From Streptomyces sp. SAJ15 (GTDB taxonomy: Bacteria > Actinomycetota > Actinomycetes > Streptomycetales > Streptomycetaceae), in contig NZ_NISY01000003.1 in the NCBI RefSeq assembly GCF_007595705.1, forward strand, positions 124,001-188,000: a DNA stretch of 64,000 bases, read 5' to 3'. Position numbers and translations under genes: made by a program. Below the pieces are notes generated by a model. It was not told where the DNA came from and ran no database searches. It was given only the letters and a program-made list of their open reading frames with translations. This document shows, piece by piece, positions 25,116 through 35,519 of this stretch (the first letter of the stretch is position 1; each line of letters starts with the position of its first letter).

Positions 25116-26927
25116 CTACCCCTGACCGTCGTCCCTGCCGCCCTCTGGCCGCCGGCCCGGCTGGACCGCCTTCCGGTCCCGCTGCGAGCCGCGCTTCTCC
25201 GTCCGCTCCCTGCCGCCGGGCCGCCTCTCGGCGTGCCCCTTCGCCGCCTTGTGCGGCCGCCCCTTGCGTGCGTGCGCCGCGTTCCCACCCGCCTCAGACC
25301 CGAGGACCTCGAGCCCATGGGGCCGGTACCCGCGAGCGTCGCGCCCATAAGTCCTGTGCCCGTAGACCTGCCCATCGGTCTTGTGCCCGTCGGCTTTGAG
25401 TGAAGGGTTCTTGTGCGCCTCCGCCGTCGGGCGCTCCCGCTTCACCACTCCGCCTGTGCGTCCGTGGACGTCGCCGCCCCGCTCGCCCTCACGCGCCTGA
25501 CTCTCAGGGCCATGGGCCTTATGCCGCTTCCCCTTATGCCCCTTGGCCTTATCGCTCTCGTTCTTGTGCGCCTTGGACGCCGGCCCGTGATGCTTCTTGG
25601 GAGGCTTGGAGTCCGTTTCGAAGGGAGCGGCCAGATAGGACGCCCAGCCGCCCGGCGGCCGCTCGCCGACCTCCAGAGCGCGCAGTCGGGCGAGGACTTC
25701 GGGATGCTGCGCGTCCATCCAGTCGGCCAGTTGCTTGAAGGAGACGCAGCGCACCCCTTCGCGCGGGCAGAGCGTCTCGATGGTCTCCTCGACGGCGCGC
25801 ATATACGTGCCGCCGTTCCATGATTCGAAGTGGTTGCCGATGAAGAGCGGAGCACGATTGCCGTCGTAGGCCCGGCCGAAGGCGGCGAGCATGCCGTCGC
25901 GCATCTGCCGGCCCCAGCCCGCGTGCATCGCCGGGTTTCCGCGGGCGGTGCCCGACTGGTTGGCGAGGAAGTTGTAGTCCATCGACAGCGTTTCGAAGGC
26001 GCGGCCCGGAACCGGGATCTGTTGCAGTGGGAAATCCCAGAGCCCGCCCAACTTGCCCGGCCACACCTGCTGTCCTCCGCTGGAACTGGCGTCGTAGCGG
26101 AAGCCCAGCGACCGGGCGGCCGGAATCAGATTCCGCTGCCCTTCCAGACAGGGCGCGCGGCCGCCGACGAGTTCCCTGCGGTAGTCGAACGGCAGCGGCT
26201 TGGCGTCCTGGATGCCGGAGGTGGTCTTCCAGTGGGCCACGAACCACTCGGCCTGGCGGATCTCGCTCCGCCACTCCTGCGGCGTCCAGGTGCCGACGCC
26301 GTCGCCCGGTCCACAGAAGTGCCCGTTGAAGTGGGTGCCGATCTCGTTGCCTTCCAGCCAGGCGCCGCGGAGCTGCTCCACGGTGTTGCGGACGCCCCGG
26401 ACGTCGTTGAAGCCGATGGCGGAGGCGCCACGGGAGTGCCGGGGCGGGTCGTAGAGGTCGCGCCGGTGCTCCGGCAGCAGATACACGCCGCTGAGGAAGT
26501 AGGTCATCGTCGCGCCGCTGCGCTTGGCGACCTTGCGGAAGCGGGAGAAGAGGCGCTGGCCGTCCTCGCCCGCGCCGTCCCAGGAGAAGACCACGAACTG
26601 CGGCGGCGCCTCACCCGGTCTCAGGCGGTGGGGGGTGGGCTGCCGCGGCTGCGGCCCGGTGTACGCGGTCGAGCCGTCACCGATGAGCGTGACCGACGGC
26701 GCGCCCGGCTTCGGCGCCGCATGCCCCTGCTGTCCTTTGCCTCCCTTGCCTCCCTTGGGGACCCGGTGGCCCTTGCGGCCGTCCTGGCCGCCGTGCGGAG
26801 CCGCGCCTTCGGCCGCCTGATGCCCGGGGGTCCGCTCCGATCGCGGCCCCGTCGAGCAGCCCGCCGCCGCGGCGGCCAGCACGGCCGTCGCGGCGAGCAC
26901 CACCGTGAACTTCCTCCCGGCCGCCAT
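25116..26927 (-). CDS. Polysaccharide deacetylase-like lipoprotein with His/Lys-rich tail
   Basis: A 603-aa exported protein. The signal peptide FTVVLAATAVLAAAAAGC is followed by a low-complexity Gly/Lys region (to about 75). The NodB-like domain spans about 105-435: SWDGAGED (about 113-120) occupies the DD motif position and EIGTHFNGHF (about 194-203) the HxxxH metal motif. It probably removes acetyl groups from a cell-wall polymer. The final 165 residues are a hydrophilic tail dense in Lys, His, Gly and Arg (KAHKNESDKAKGHKGKRHKAH type), with no predicted fold. The ATG has GAGGTGG upstream. It is divergent from the SulP fusion gene. Confidence 0.85.
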   Translation of the reverse strand: MAAGRKFTVVLAATAVLAAAAAGCSTGPRSERTPGHQAAEGAAPHGGQDGRKGHRVPKGGKGGKGQQGHAAPKPGAPSVTLIGDGSTAYTGPQPRQPTPHRLRPGEAPPQFVVFSWDGAGEDGQRLFSRFRKVAKRSGATMTYFLSGVYLLPEHRRDLYDPPRHSRGASAIGFNDVRGVRNTVEQLRGAWLEGNEIGTHFNGHFCGPGDGVGTWTPQEWRSEIRQAEWFVAHWKTTSGIQDAKPLPFDYRRELVGGRAPCLEGQRNLIPAARSLGFRYDASSSGGQQVWPGKLGGLWDFPLQQIPVPGRAFETLSMDYNFLANQSGTARGNPAMHAGWGRQMRDGMLAAFGRAYDGNRAPLFIGNHFESWNGGTYMRAVEETIETLCPREGVRCVSFKQLADWMDAQHPEVLARLRALEVGERPPGGWASYLAAPFETDSKPPKKHHGPASKAHKNESDKAKGHKGKRHKAHGPESQAREGERGGDVHGRTGGVVKRERPTAEAHKNPSLKADGHKTDGQVYGHRTYGRDARGYRPHGLEVLGSEAGGNAAHARKGRPHKAAKGHAERRPGGRERTEKRGSQRDRKAVQPGRRPEGGRDDGQG

Positions 26928-27245
26928 CAGCCACCTCGTCTCCTCTGCTCCGGCCGTCACTCCGGGGCCGCATGCGGTGCCGTGCGTGTGCCTCTCACAC
27001 GCCCTCAGAACGCCGGGCAAACCTCGCATAGAGCATTAAGCGGACAAATAGCGACAAGCCACTTGAAACGAATATTCACTCGAACGGCGGAACCTGGCCG
27101 CCACTCTGATCAAAAAGACTTCTCGGGACCTTTACTCGCCATTACGATTCGTTTACCAGCGCTTGGGAGTAATCAGACCATCACCCACCGTGACCCACGA
27201 CCGCGGACTCCGTTCACGGCCGCGCAGCCCCGGGAGGAGACGGCA
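26928..27245. other. Divergent promoter region, deacetylase/SulP
   Basis: 318 bp, relatively AT-rich between 27020 and 27180. It must contain the promoters of both genes. No ORF and no strong hairpin. Confidence 0.55.
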
Positions 27246-29498
27246 ATGTCTCAGCAGCTCTTGAACCGGATCGACAGGTCCGGCTGGCGTCGCGACCTCT
27301 CCGCCTCGGTCGTCGTCTTCCTGATCGCCATCCCGCTCTCTCTCGGCGTCGCCCTGGCCACCGGGGCGCCGCCGGAGGCCGGGCTCGTGGCGGCCGCGGT
27401 CGGCGGGCTGGTCGCCGGCCTGCTCGGCGGCGCGCCGCTCCAGGTCAGCGGCGCCGCGACCGGCCTGGTCGTCGTCACCACCGACCTCGTCCAGCGGTAC
27501 GGATGGCGCACGACCTGCGCGATCACCGTCTGCGCGGGCCTGGCGCAGCTCGCCCTGGGCGCCCTGCGGGTGGCCCGCGCGGCGCTCGCCATCAGCCCGG
27601 CGATCGTGCACGGCATGCTGGCGGGCATCGGCGTCGTCATCGCGATCGGCCAGCTCCACGTGCTGCTGGGCGAGCGTCCCGACGCGTCGGCGCTCCGCAA
27701 CCTCGCCGCCCTGCCGGCCGAGCTCCGCCACCCCCATCCGGCCGCCCTGGCGATCGGGGCGGTCACCGTCGCCGTGCTGGTCCTGTGGCCACGGCTGCCG
27801 GGATCCGTGGGGCGGGCGCTGCGCACGGTCCCGGCGCCGCTGGCCGCCGTGGTCATCGCCACCACGGCCAGCGTCTCCACCACGCTGCCCCGGGTCGATC
27901 TGCCGTCCTGGCGGCCGCACGCCCTCCCGGGAGTACCGGACGCACCGGCGCTCGGCCTGATCGCCGCGGTGCTCACGGTCACGCTCGTCGCCAGCATGGA
28001 GTCGCTGCTCTCCGCCGTAGCCGTGGAGCGGCTGCACGCCGAGCGGCCGGGCGTGGGCAGGGTCCCCGCACCCCGTCTGAACCGCGAGCTGGCCGGCCAG
28101 GGCGCGGCCAACATCGTCTCGGGGCTGCTGGGCGGCATGGCGATCGCCGGCGGGGCGATCCGCGGCTCGGCCAACGTCAAGGCCGGCGCCGTCTCCCGGC
28201 GCTCCGCCGGGCTGCACGCGCTCTGGGTGGTGCTGTGCGCGGGGCTGCTGGCCGGGGCCCTGGAGCTGATCCCCCTCGCCGCGCTGGCCGCGCTGGTCAT
28301 GGTCGTCGGCGTGCAGATGGTGAGCTTCGCCCACATCAGGCATGTGCAGCGGCACCGGGAGTTCCCCGTCTACGCGGCCACGCTGGGCGGCGTCGTGCTC
28401 CTCGGCGTGCTCCAGGGGGTGGCCGTCGGCATCACGGTCGCCGTCTTCACCTCGCTACGCCGGCTCACCCGTACGCGGATCACCGTCATCGAGGAGGCCG
28501 ACCGGCACCGGGTGCGCGTCGACGGCCAGCTGACCTTCCTCGCGGTGCCCCGGCTCTCCCGGGCACTCTCCCAGGTGCCCGCCAAGGCGAACGCCGTGAT
28601 CGAGCTCGGCGGCTCGTTCATGGACCACGCCGCCTACGACGCCCTGCAGTCCTGGTCGAACGGGCATCGGGCGCAGGGGGGTTGGGTCGCCCTCAGCGGT
28701 CGCCACGGAGGGCCGATCGCCGAGCCCGCCAGCGCGCACATCTGCCGCCCGTGGACACCCTGGCGCAACCACCACTGCACCCGGCCCACGCCGGCCGACC
28801 GCCCCGGCGGGCCCGGCGAGGGCCAGCTGCTGGGCGGGGTGAGCGCCTTCCAGCGCAACACGGCGCCGCTGGTCCGGGAGGAGCTGGCCCGACTGGCGCG
28901 CGAGGGGCAGCGGCCTACCCAGCTCTTCCTCACCTGTGCCGACTCCCGGCTGGTGACCAGCATGATCACTTCCAGCGGCCCGGGTGACCTGTTCACCGTG
29001 CGCAACGTGGGGAACCTGGTCCCTCCCCCCGGTGCCCAGGTCGCCTGCGACTCGGTGGGCGCGGCCATCGAGTACGCCGTGGAGGTGCTGAAGGTCAGCA
29101 GCATCACCGTGTGCGGGCACTCCGGCTGCGGCGCGATGCAGGCCCTGCTCGGATCCTCCCAGGAGCCCGGCGCCCAGACGCCGCTGGCCCGTTGGCTGCG
29201 CCACGGGCGCCCCAGTCTGGCCCGGATGGGCCGCATCGGACGGCTGGGGCGCGGCGAGATCGCCCTGGCCGACCGGCCGGTCGCCGACGATGTGGAGCGG
29301 CTGGCCCTGGTCAATGTGGTGCAGCAGTTGGAGCACCTGATGGCGCACCCGTGCGTGGCCCGCAGCGTGGCCGAGGGCCGGCTCGCGCTGCACGGGATGT
29401 ACTTCCACGTCGCCGAGGCGCAGGCGTATGTGCTGGACCGCAGGACGGCGACGTTCTGCGCGGTGCGACCGGAGGTGCTGGACGCCGTACACCCCTGA
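27246..29498 (+). CDS. SulP anion transporter-beta carbonic anhydrase fusion
   Basis: A 750-aa bifunctional protein. Residues about 10-405 form a SulP transporter with ten or more helices (DLSASVVVFLIAIPLSLGVALATG; GIVSGLLGGMAIAGG region). A short, degenerate STAS-like domain follows (about 415-490), then a beta-carbonic anhydrase (about 525-750). The zinc-site motifs are CADSRL (Cys about 564) and CGHSGCGAM (His about 624, Cys about 627). It likely imports bicarbonate and interconverts it with CO2 at the membrane. GGAGGAGA precedes the ATG at 27246. It appears to be monocistronic and is followed by a 16-bp repeat array. Confidence 0.95.
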   Translation: MSQQLLNRIDRSGWRRDLSASVVVFLIAIPLSLGVALATGAPPEAGLVAAAVGGLVAGLLGGAPLQVSGAATGLVVVTTDLVQRYGWRTTCAITVCAGLAQLALGALRVARAALAISPAIVHGMLAGIGVVIAIGQLHVLLGERPDASALRNLAALPAELRHPHPAALAIGAVTVAVLVLWPRLPGSVGRALRTVPAPLAAVVIATTASVSTTLPRVDLPSWRPHALPGVPDAPALGLIAAVLTVTLVASMESLLSAVAVERLHAERPGVGRVPAPRLNRELAGQGAANIVSGLLGGMAIAGGAIRGSANVKAGAVSRRSAGLHALWVVLCAGLLAGALELIPLAALAALVMVVGVQMVSFAHIRHVQRHREFPVYAATLGGVVLLGVLQGVAVGITVAVFTSLRRLTRTRITVIEEADRHRVRVDGQLTFLAVPRLSRALSQVPAKANAVIELGGSFMDHAAYDALQSWSNGHRAQGGWVALSGRHGGPIAEPASAHICRPWTPWRNHHCTRPTPADRPGGPGEGQLLGGVSAFQRNTAPLVREELARLAREGQRPTQLFLTCADSRLVTSMITSSGPGDLFTVRNVGNLVPPPGAQVACDSVGAAIEYAVEVLKVSSITVCGHSGCGAMQALLGSSQEPGAQTPLARWLRHGRPSLARMGRIGRLGRGEIALADRPVADDVERLALVNVVQQLEHLMAHPCVARSVAEGRLALHGMYFHVAEAQAYVLDRRTATFCAVRPEVLDAVHP

Positions 29499-29501
29499 CC
29501 T

Positions 29502-29581
29502 GGCCGTCCCCCCACACGGCCGTCCCCCCACACGGCCGTCCCCCCACACGGCCGTCCCCCCACACGGCCGTCTCCCCGAAG
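29502..29581. repeat. 16-bp tandem repeat x4 plus degenerate fifth
   Basis: Four perfect units GGCCGTCCCCCCACAC (29502-29565) and a diverged fifth, starting 4 bp after the SulP-carbonic anhydrase stop. The perfect identity suggests recent slippage. Confidence 0.95.
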
Positions 29582-29788
29582 CGTCCGTGTCCCGATGACT
29601 CCGTCATCCAGACAGCGCCCCCAGACAGCTCGCAACGCTCCTCACACCACCAGCCCCCGGCTCGTCCGTCGCGGTGGCGCGGCGCCGACTGCACGCCACC
29701 GCGACGGCCTTCCCCCGGGAAGCCCACCCGGTCGCGTCACCGGCCGCGTGAGCCGGTCGCGTTCACCTGACGGGCCTTCTCGGCGGGG

Positions 29789-30433
29789 TCAGTCGGAGAG
29801 CTCGTCGCTGAGCCGCTCCGGTACACACGGGCCGACTTCGCCGCGGTAGGCGCCGAGCACCACCGACCGCCTGTCGTCGTCCCCCGTGGACCACTTGAGG
29901 CGCCGGTTCTCGATGGTGAGGGTGTCACCGGGCTTCAGCTCGTGTCCGAGGGTCCAGTCCTCGGTGGGTGCCGCGTCGCCTGCGGTGGGTTCGGGTGCCG
30001 GCGTCTCCCCGGCCGCCTCCGGCGGCGCCTTGTCGACCGGAGCGCCGTCGGTGAAGTCGATCCGACCCTCCTGCCGACCGCGGGTGGGCGCACACCCCAT
30101 GCCTGCGGGCGGGTTGTCGATCACCGCCTTCACGCCGACCTTTCGCAGCTCTCGCGCCAGTCCACGCTGCTGCTCCGGGCTGAACGAGGCGTCCTCGACG
30201 CTGACGGTGACCGTCCCGTCGGAGTGCTTCTCGACCGCGTACGCGGACGTCGTCGCGGACCCCGGCAGGGCCACGGCGCCGGCCGCCGCCGCGCCGCAGG
30301 CCGCCAGCCCCAGCGCGGCCCGGCGCACGGTGACCAGACGGCGTCGTGTCACCGGCTCGGTCCGGGTCGCGGAGTCGAGCCGAATCTCGCTGACGAGCTC
30401 AGCCAGCAGCCGGTCCTCGAAGGTCGTCTTCAT
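29789..30433 (-). CDS. Membrane protein, likely anti-sigma partner of adjacent ECF sigma factor
   Basis: A 214-aa protein. A cytoplasmic N-terminus (MKTTFEDRLLAELVSEIRLDS) is followed by a basic stretch, one helix (about 36-58, ALGLAACGAAAAGAVALPG) and an extracytoplasmic domain with two Cys and an Asp/Glu/Pro-rich middle. This layout, and the ATGA overlap with the sigma gene, suggest it modulates that sigma factor. No zinc-binding HxxxCxxC motif of the classical anti-sigma domain is present, so the role is inferred from context. Confidence 0.7.
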   Translation of the reverse strand: MKTTFEDRLLAELVSEIRLDSATRTEPVTRRRLVTVRRAALGLAACGAAAAGAVALPGSATTSAYAVEKHSDGTVTVSVEDASFSPEQQRGLARELRKVGVKAVIDNPPAGMGCAPTRGRQEGRIDFTDGAPVDKAPPEAAGETPAPEPTAGDAAPTEDWTLGHELKPGDTLTIENRRLKWSTGDDDRRSVVLGAYRGEVGPCVPERLSDELSD

Positions 30434-31086
30434 GCTTCTCCCCTTGCGTATTCCCTGGAGTGGGCAAGCCGGGCGCCACCCGGGCGGGTTGAGGTCGGAG
30501 TCGAGTGGGGCGCGGCGCCGGACTCCGGTGCCGCCGCGGGCGGTTGGGTCACCGCGCGCAGCACCTTGCGGGCCCGGTGCAGCCGCACCCGCGCGGTGAC
30601 CTGCCGTATGCCGAGCGCCGCGGCGGCCTCGGCGACCGTCAACTGGTCGACGACGACCAGCTCCAGGAGCGCGCGCTCCCCTTCGGGGAGCCCCTCCAGC
30701 GCGGCCAGCGCGCGCCGCCCGACGCTCTCCGCGTCGAGCTTGTCCTCCAGCCGCGCGAGGTCGTCGGAGTCGAGCAGCCGGTGTCCGGCGATCCGCGCGC
30801 CCAGCGCGGACTCCCGTGCGGTGCGGCGCCGTTCGGCCGAGACGACGTTACGGGCGATGCCGTACAGCCAGGCCGTCTCGCTACCCCGGCCCGGTCGGTA
30901 GGTGTGCCCGGAGTCGATCACCGCGAGGAACACCTCGGCGGTGAGGTCGGCGACGGTGTACGGATCGGCCACCCGGCGCGCCACGAAGCGGGTGACGCCG
31001 TCGATATGGCGCCGGTAGAACTCCTCGAACGCGACCGGATCTCTCGCTGGGTGCACTGCTTCGTCCTCTCGCCTGCCTGCCTTCAC
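30430..31086 (-). CDS. ECF RNA polymerase sigma factor
   Basis: A 218-aa sigma-70 family ECF factor. Region 2 (about 20-85: FEEFYRRHIDGVTRFVARRVAD ... AWLYGIARNVV) binds the -10 element and core enzyme. Region 4 (about 125-180: LPEGERALLELVVVDQLTVAEAAAALGIRQVTARVRLHRARKVL) binds the -35. A Pro/Ser/Thr-rich tail of about 35 residues follows. It is co-transcribed with the membrane partner (4-bp overlap) and divergent from acs across 263 bp. The stress sensed is unknown. Confidence 0.9.
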   Translation of the reverse strand: MKAGRREDEAVHPARDPVAFEEFYRRHIDGVTRFVARRVADPYTVADLTAEVFLAVIDSGHTYRPGRGSETAWLYGIARNVVSAERRRTARESALGARIAGHRLLDSDDLARLEDKLDAESVGRRALAALEGLPEGERALLELVVVDQLTVAEAAAALGIRQVTARVRLHRARKVLRAVTQPPAAAPESGAAPHSTPTSTRPGGARLAHSREYARGEA

Positions 31087-31349
31087 CTCTACTTGGCTGG
31101 AGGGCCGCAGAGCGTTACACGCCGGCTGCCGCCTGAGCGAGGCGCGAGGCAGCCGGACCGGCGCCCCGAGGAAGCCGGCCTGACACCCGCGGAGGCCGGT
31201 GTGGCGCGAAAGAAGACGATCTACGGAGCCGAACGGGCCATCGCGTACAGGTCTAAACCAATAATTGCCGGGAACCCTTGTCAGGGCGTGCGCCGGCCTG
31301 GTGAGCTAAGGCTTCGAGACAACGCGCACCGCCGGGAAAGGACGATGAC

Positions 31350-33347
<1,998 letters not shown>

Positions 33348-33355
33348 GCCGAACG

Positions 33356-33389
33356 CCGCAGCCGGCGAGCGCGGAACGACCGGCTGCGG
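33356..33389 (+). terminator. Terminator of acs, first hairpin
   Basis: CCGCAGCCGG pairs with CCGGCTGCGG around a 14-nt loop, 9 bp after the acs stop. Confidence 0.75.
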
Positions 33390-33440
33390 TGATCTGCGTA
33401 CACGGCAATCAAAACTGCAGGTCAAAGGCACACGACCAGG

Positions 33441-33470
33441 AAGGGCGCCCCACGCCACAGGGGCGCCCTT
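33441..33470 (+). terminator. Terminator of acs, second hairpin
   Basis: AAGGGCGCCCC-n8-GGGGCGCCCTT, a perfect 11-bp stem followed by CCCCGTTT. This is the stronger of the two. Confidence 0.88.
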
Positions 33471-33483
33471 CCCCGTTTCGAGC

Positions 33484-33489
33484 TAAAGT
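33484..33489 (+). promoter_or_regulatory. Possible -10 for nhaA
   Basis: TAAAGT within GCTAAAGTAG. The same 10-mer, with one mismatch at its first base, precedes the tRNA-Pro gene. It would give a 5' leader of about 100 nt before nhaA. No clear -35 is visible. Confidence 0.35.
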
Positions 33490-33598
33490 AGGACCCTGAC
33501 GCGTAAAGATCGCGACAAGATTCACAGGCGCGCCGGGAAGTCTGGTCGGCACACAGCACACGTGTACCCGCCCGTCCGACTTCAGGAGGTCCCCCCTC

Positions 33599-34990
33599 GT
33601 GGCCGCCCCCATCCGCCGTAAATTCCTCGGTCGTCAGTCGCTGCCCGAGCGCACGTTCGTCGCGGACGCGCTGCGCACCGAGACGCTCGGCGGCGTGCTG
33701 CTGCTGGTCGCGGCCATCGTCGCGCTGCTCCTCGCCAACACCCCGCTCAGCGGCTTCTACCACGACGTCAAGGACTTCTCCTTCGGGCCGGAGTCGCTCC
33801 ATCTGCACCTGTCCGTGGGGGCCTGGGCCCAGGACGGCCTGCTGACGGTCTTCTTCTTCGTCGCCGGCATCGAGCTCAAGCGCGAGCTGATCGCGGGCGA
33901 GCTGCGCGACCCCAAGGCGGCGGCGCTGCCGGTCGTCGCCGCGATCTGCGGCATGGCGGTGCCCGCCCTGGTCTACACCGTGGTCAACACGGCCGGCGGC
34001 GGCAGCCTGCGGGGCTGGGCGGTGCCCACCGCCACCGACATCGCCTTCGCGCTCGCCGTCCTCGCGGTCATCGGCACCGCGCTGCCCGCCGCGCTGCGCG
34101 CCTTCCTGCTCACCCTCGCCGTCGTCGACGACCTCTTCGCGATCCTGATCATCGCGGTCTTCTTCACCCAGGAGATCGACTTCCTCGCCCTGGGACTCTC
34201 GGTCCTCGGCCTCGTCGTCTTCTGGCTGCTGCACCGCAAGGGCGTCCGCGGCTGGTACGTCTACGTCCCGCTCGCCGTCGTCATCTGGGCGCTGATGCAC
34301 GCCAGCGGCGTCCACGCCACGGTCGCCGGCGTCGCCATGGGCCTGATGCTGCGCTGCACCGTCCGCGACGGCGAGGAGCACTCCCCCGCCGAGCACGTCG
34401 AGCATCAGGTGCGTCCGTTCTCCGCGGGCCTCGCCGTACCGCTCTTCGCGCTCTTCGCGGCCGGTGTCTCGGTCTCCGGCGGCGCGGTCGCCGACGTCTT
34501 CACCCGGCCGGAGACGCTCGGCGTCGTCCTCGGGCTGGTGGTGGGCAAGACCATCGGTGTCTTCGGCGGCTCCTGGCTCGCCGCGCGCTTCACCAAGGCG
34601 GAGCTGAACGAGGAGCTGGCCTGGGCGGACGTCTTCGCCGTGGCCTCGCTCGCGGGGATCGGCTTCACCGTCTCGCTCCTCATCGGCGAGCTGGCCTTCC
34701 CCGCGGACCCGGTGCTGGCCGACGAGGTGAAGGCCGCGGTGCTCATCGGCTCGCTGCTGGCCGCGGTCCTGGCCTGCGTGCTGCTCAAGCTGCGCAACAA
34801 CAAGTACAAGCGGCTCTGTGAGGAGGAGGATCGGGACGAGGACCAGGACGGCATCCCGGACGTCTACGAGTTGGACAAGCCCGACTACCACCTGCGGATG
34901 GCCGCCATCTACGAGGCCAGGGCGGCCGAACACCGTCGGCTGGCCGAAGTAGCCGCCGCCCAGGACACCGGCGAGGATGGTCCGGCATGA
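33599..34990 (+). CDS. nhaA: Na+/H+ antiporter NhaA
   Basis: A 463-aa antiporter with 11-12 helices that exchanges Na+ (or Li+) for protons. The paired aspartates are in LTLAVVDDLFAILII (about 168-180); GWAVPTATDIAFALAVL is also typical. A GTG start sits 8 nt after a perfect AGGAGGT. After the last helix there is an unusual cytoplasmic tail of about 55 residues containing EEEDRDEDQDGIPDVYELDKPD, which resembles a calcium-binding DxDxDG loop, then a helical Ala/Glu/Arg segment. It is probably co-transcribed with the holin-like gene 67 bp downstream. Confidence 0.95.
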   Translation: MAAPIRRKFLGRQSLPERTFVADALRTETLGGVLLLVAAIVALLLANTPLSGFYHDVKDFSFGPESLHLHLSVGAWAQDGLLTVFFFVAGIELKRELIAGELRDPKAAALPVVAAICGMAVPALVYTVVNTAGGGSLRGWAVPTATDIAFALAVLAVIGTALPAALRAFLLTLAVVDDLFAILIIAVFFTQEIDFLALGLSVLGLVVFWLLHRKGVRGWYVYVPLAVVIWALMHASGVHATVAGVAMGLMLRCTVRDGEEHSPAEHVEHQVRPFSAGLAVPLFALFAAGVSVSGGAVADVFTRPETLGVVLGLVVGKTIGVFGGSWLAARFTKAELNEELAWADVFAVASLAGIGFTVSLLIGELAFPADPVLADEVKAAVLIGSLLAAVLACVLLKLRNNKYKRLCEEEDRDEDQDGIPDVYELDKPDYHLRMAAIYEARAAEHRRLAEVAAAQDTGEDGPA

Positions 34991-35057
34991 TCTGAGAGGC
35001 TTGAGGACCGTAGCTCCGCGGGTGCGGAGCTCCGCAGAAGAGCAGAGGGAGATGGCG

Positions 35058-35519
35058 ATGAGCGCAGCCGACGACAGCGGCAACCGCAGCCTCGGCCAGT
35101 TGGTGGCCACGGCGACCACCGAGCTGTCCGCGCTGGTCCACGACGAGATCGCACTGGCCAAGGCCGAGATCCGACAGGACGTCAAGCGGGGCGCGATCGG
35201 AAGTGGCGCCTTCATCGCGGCGGGTGTGCTGGTGCTCTTCTCGCTGCCGGTGCTCAGCTTCGCCCTGGCGTACGGCTTCCGCGCCTGGACCGGACTCGGT
35301 CTGGTCTGGTGCTTCCTCATCGTCGGCGGCCTGTACTGGCTGCTGGCGGCGGTGCTCGGGCTGCTGGCGATGGCGAAGTTGAAGAAGGTCAAGCCGCCCC
35401 AGAAGTCCATCGATTCCGCGAAGCAGACCGCGGCGGTGCTCTCGTACGTCAAGCCGCATCCGCGTGCCACCGTCGATGGCCACCGGGTGGACGTCGATGT
35501 GACACGCTCGACTGCATGA
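35058..35519 (+). CDS. Phage-holin-family membrane protein (DUF1469-like)
   Basis: A 153-aa protein. An N-terminal amphipathic helix (LGQLVATATTELSALVHDEIALAKAEIRQDVKRGA) is followed by two membrane helices (about 52-76 and 85-110) and a basic tail. Such proteins are common in actinobacteria and called holin superfamily III; a lysis function is not established. The ATG at 35058 is preferred because GAGGGAG lies at a normal distance; the ATG at 35052 would leave no spacing. Its stop overlaps the next gene's ATG. Confidence 0.82.
   Translation: MSAADDSGNRSLGQLVATATTELSALVHDEIALAKAEIRQDVKRGAIGSGAFIAAGVLVLFSLPVLSFALAYGFRAWTGLGLVWCFLIVGGLYWLLAAVLGLLAMAKLKKVKPPQKSIDSAKQTAAVLSYVKPHPRATVDGHRVDVDVTRSTA

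Noticed and set aside
35058..35519. Holin-like gene as sign of a prophage
   Set aside because: No other phage genes are nearby, and the family is common in actinobacterial core genomes beside nhaA.
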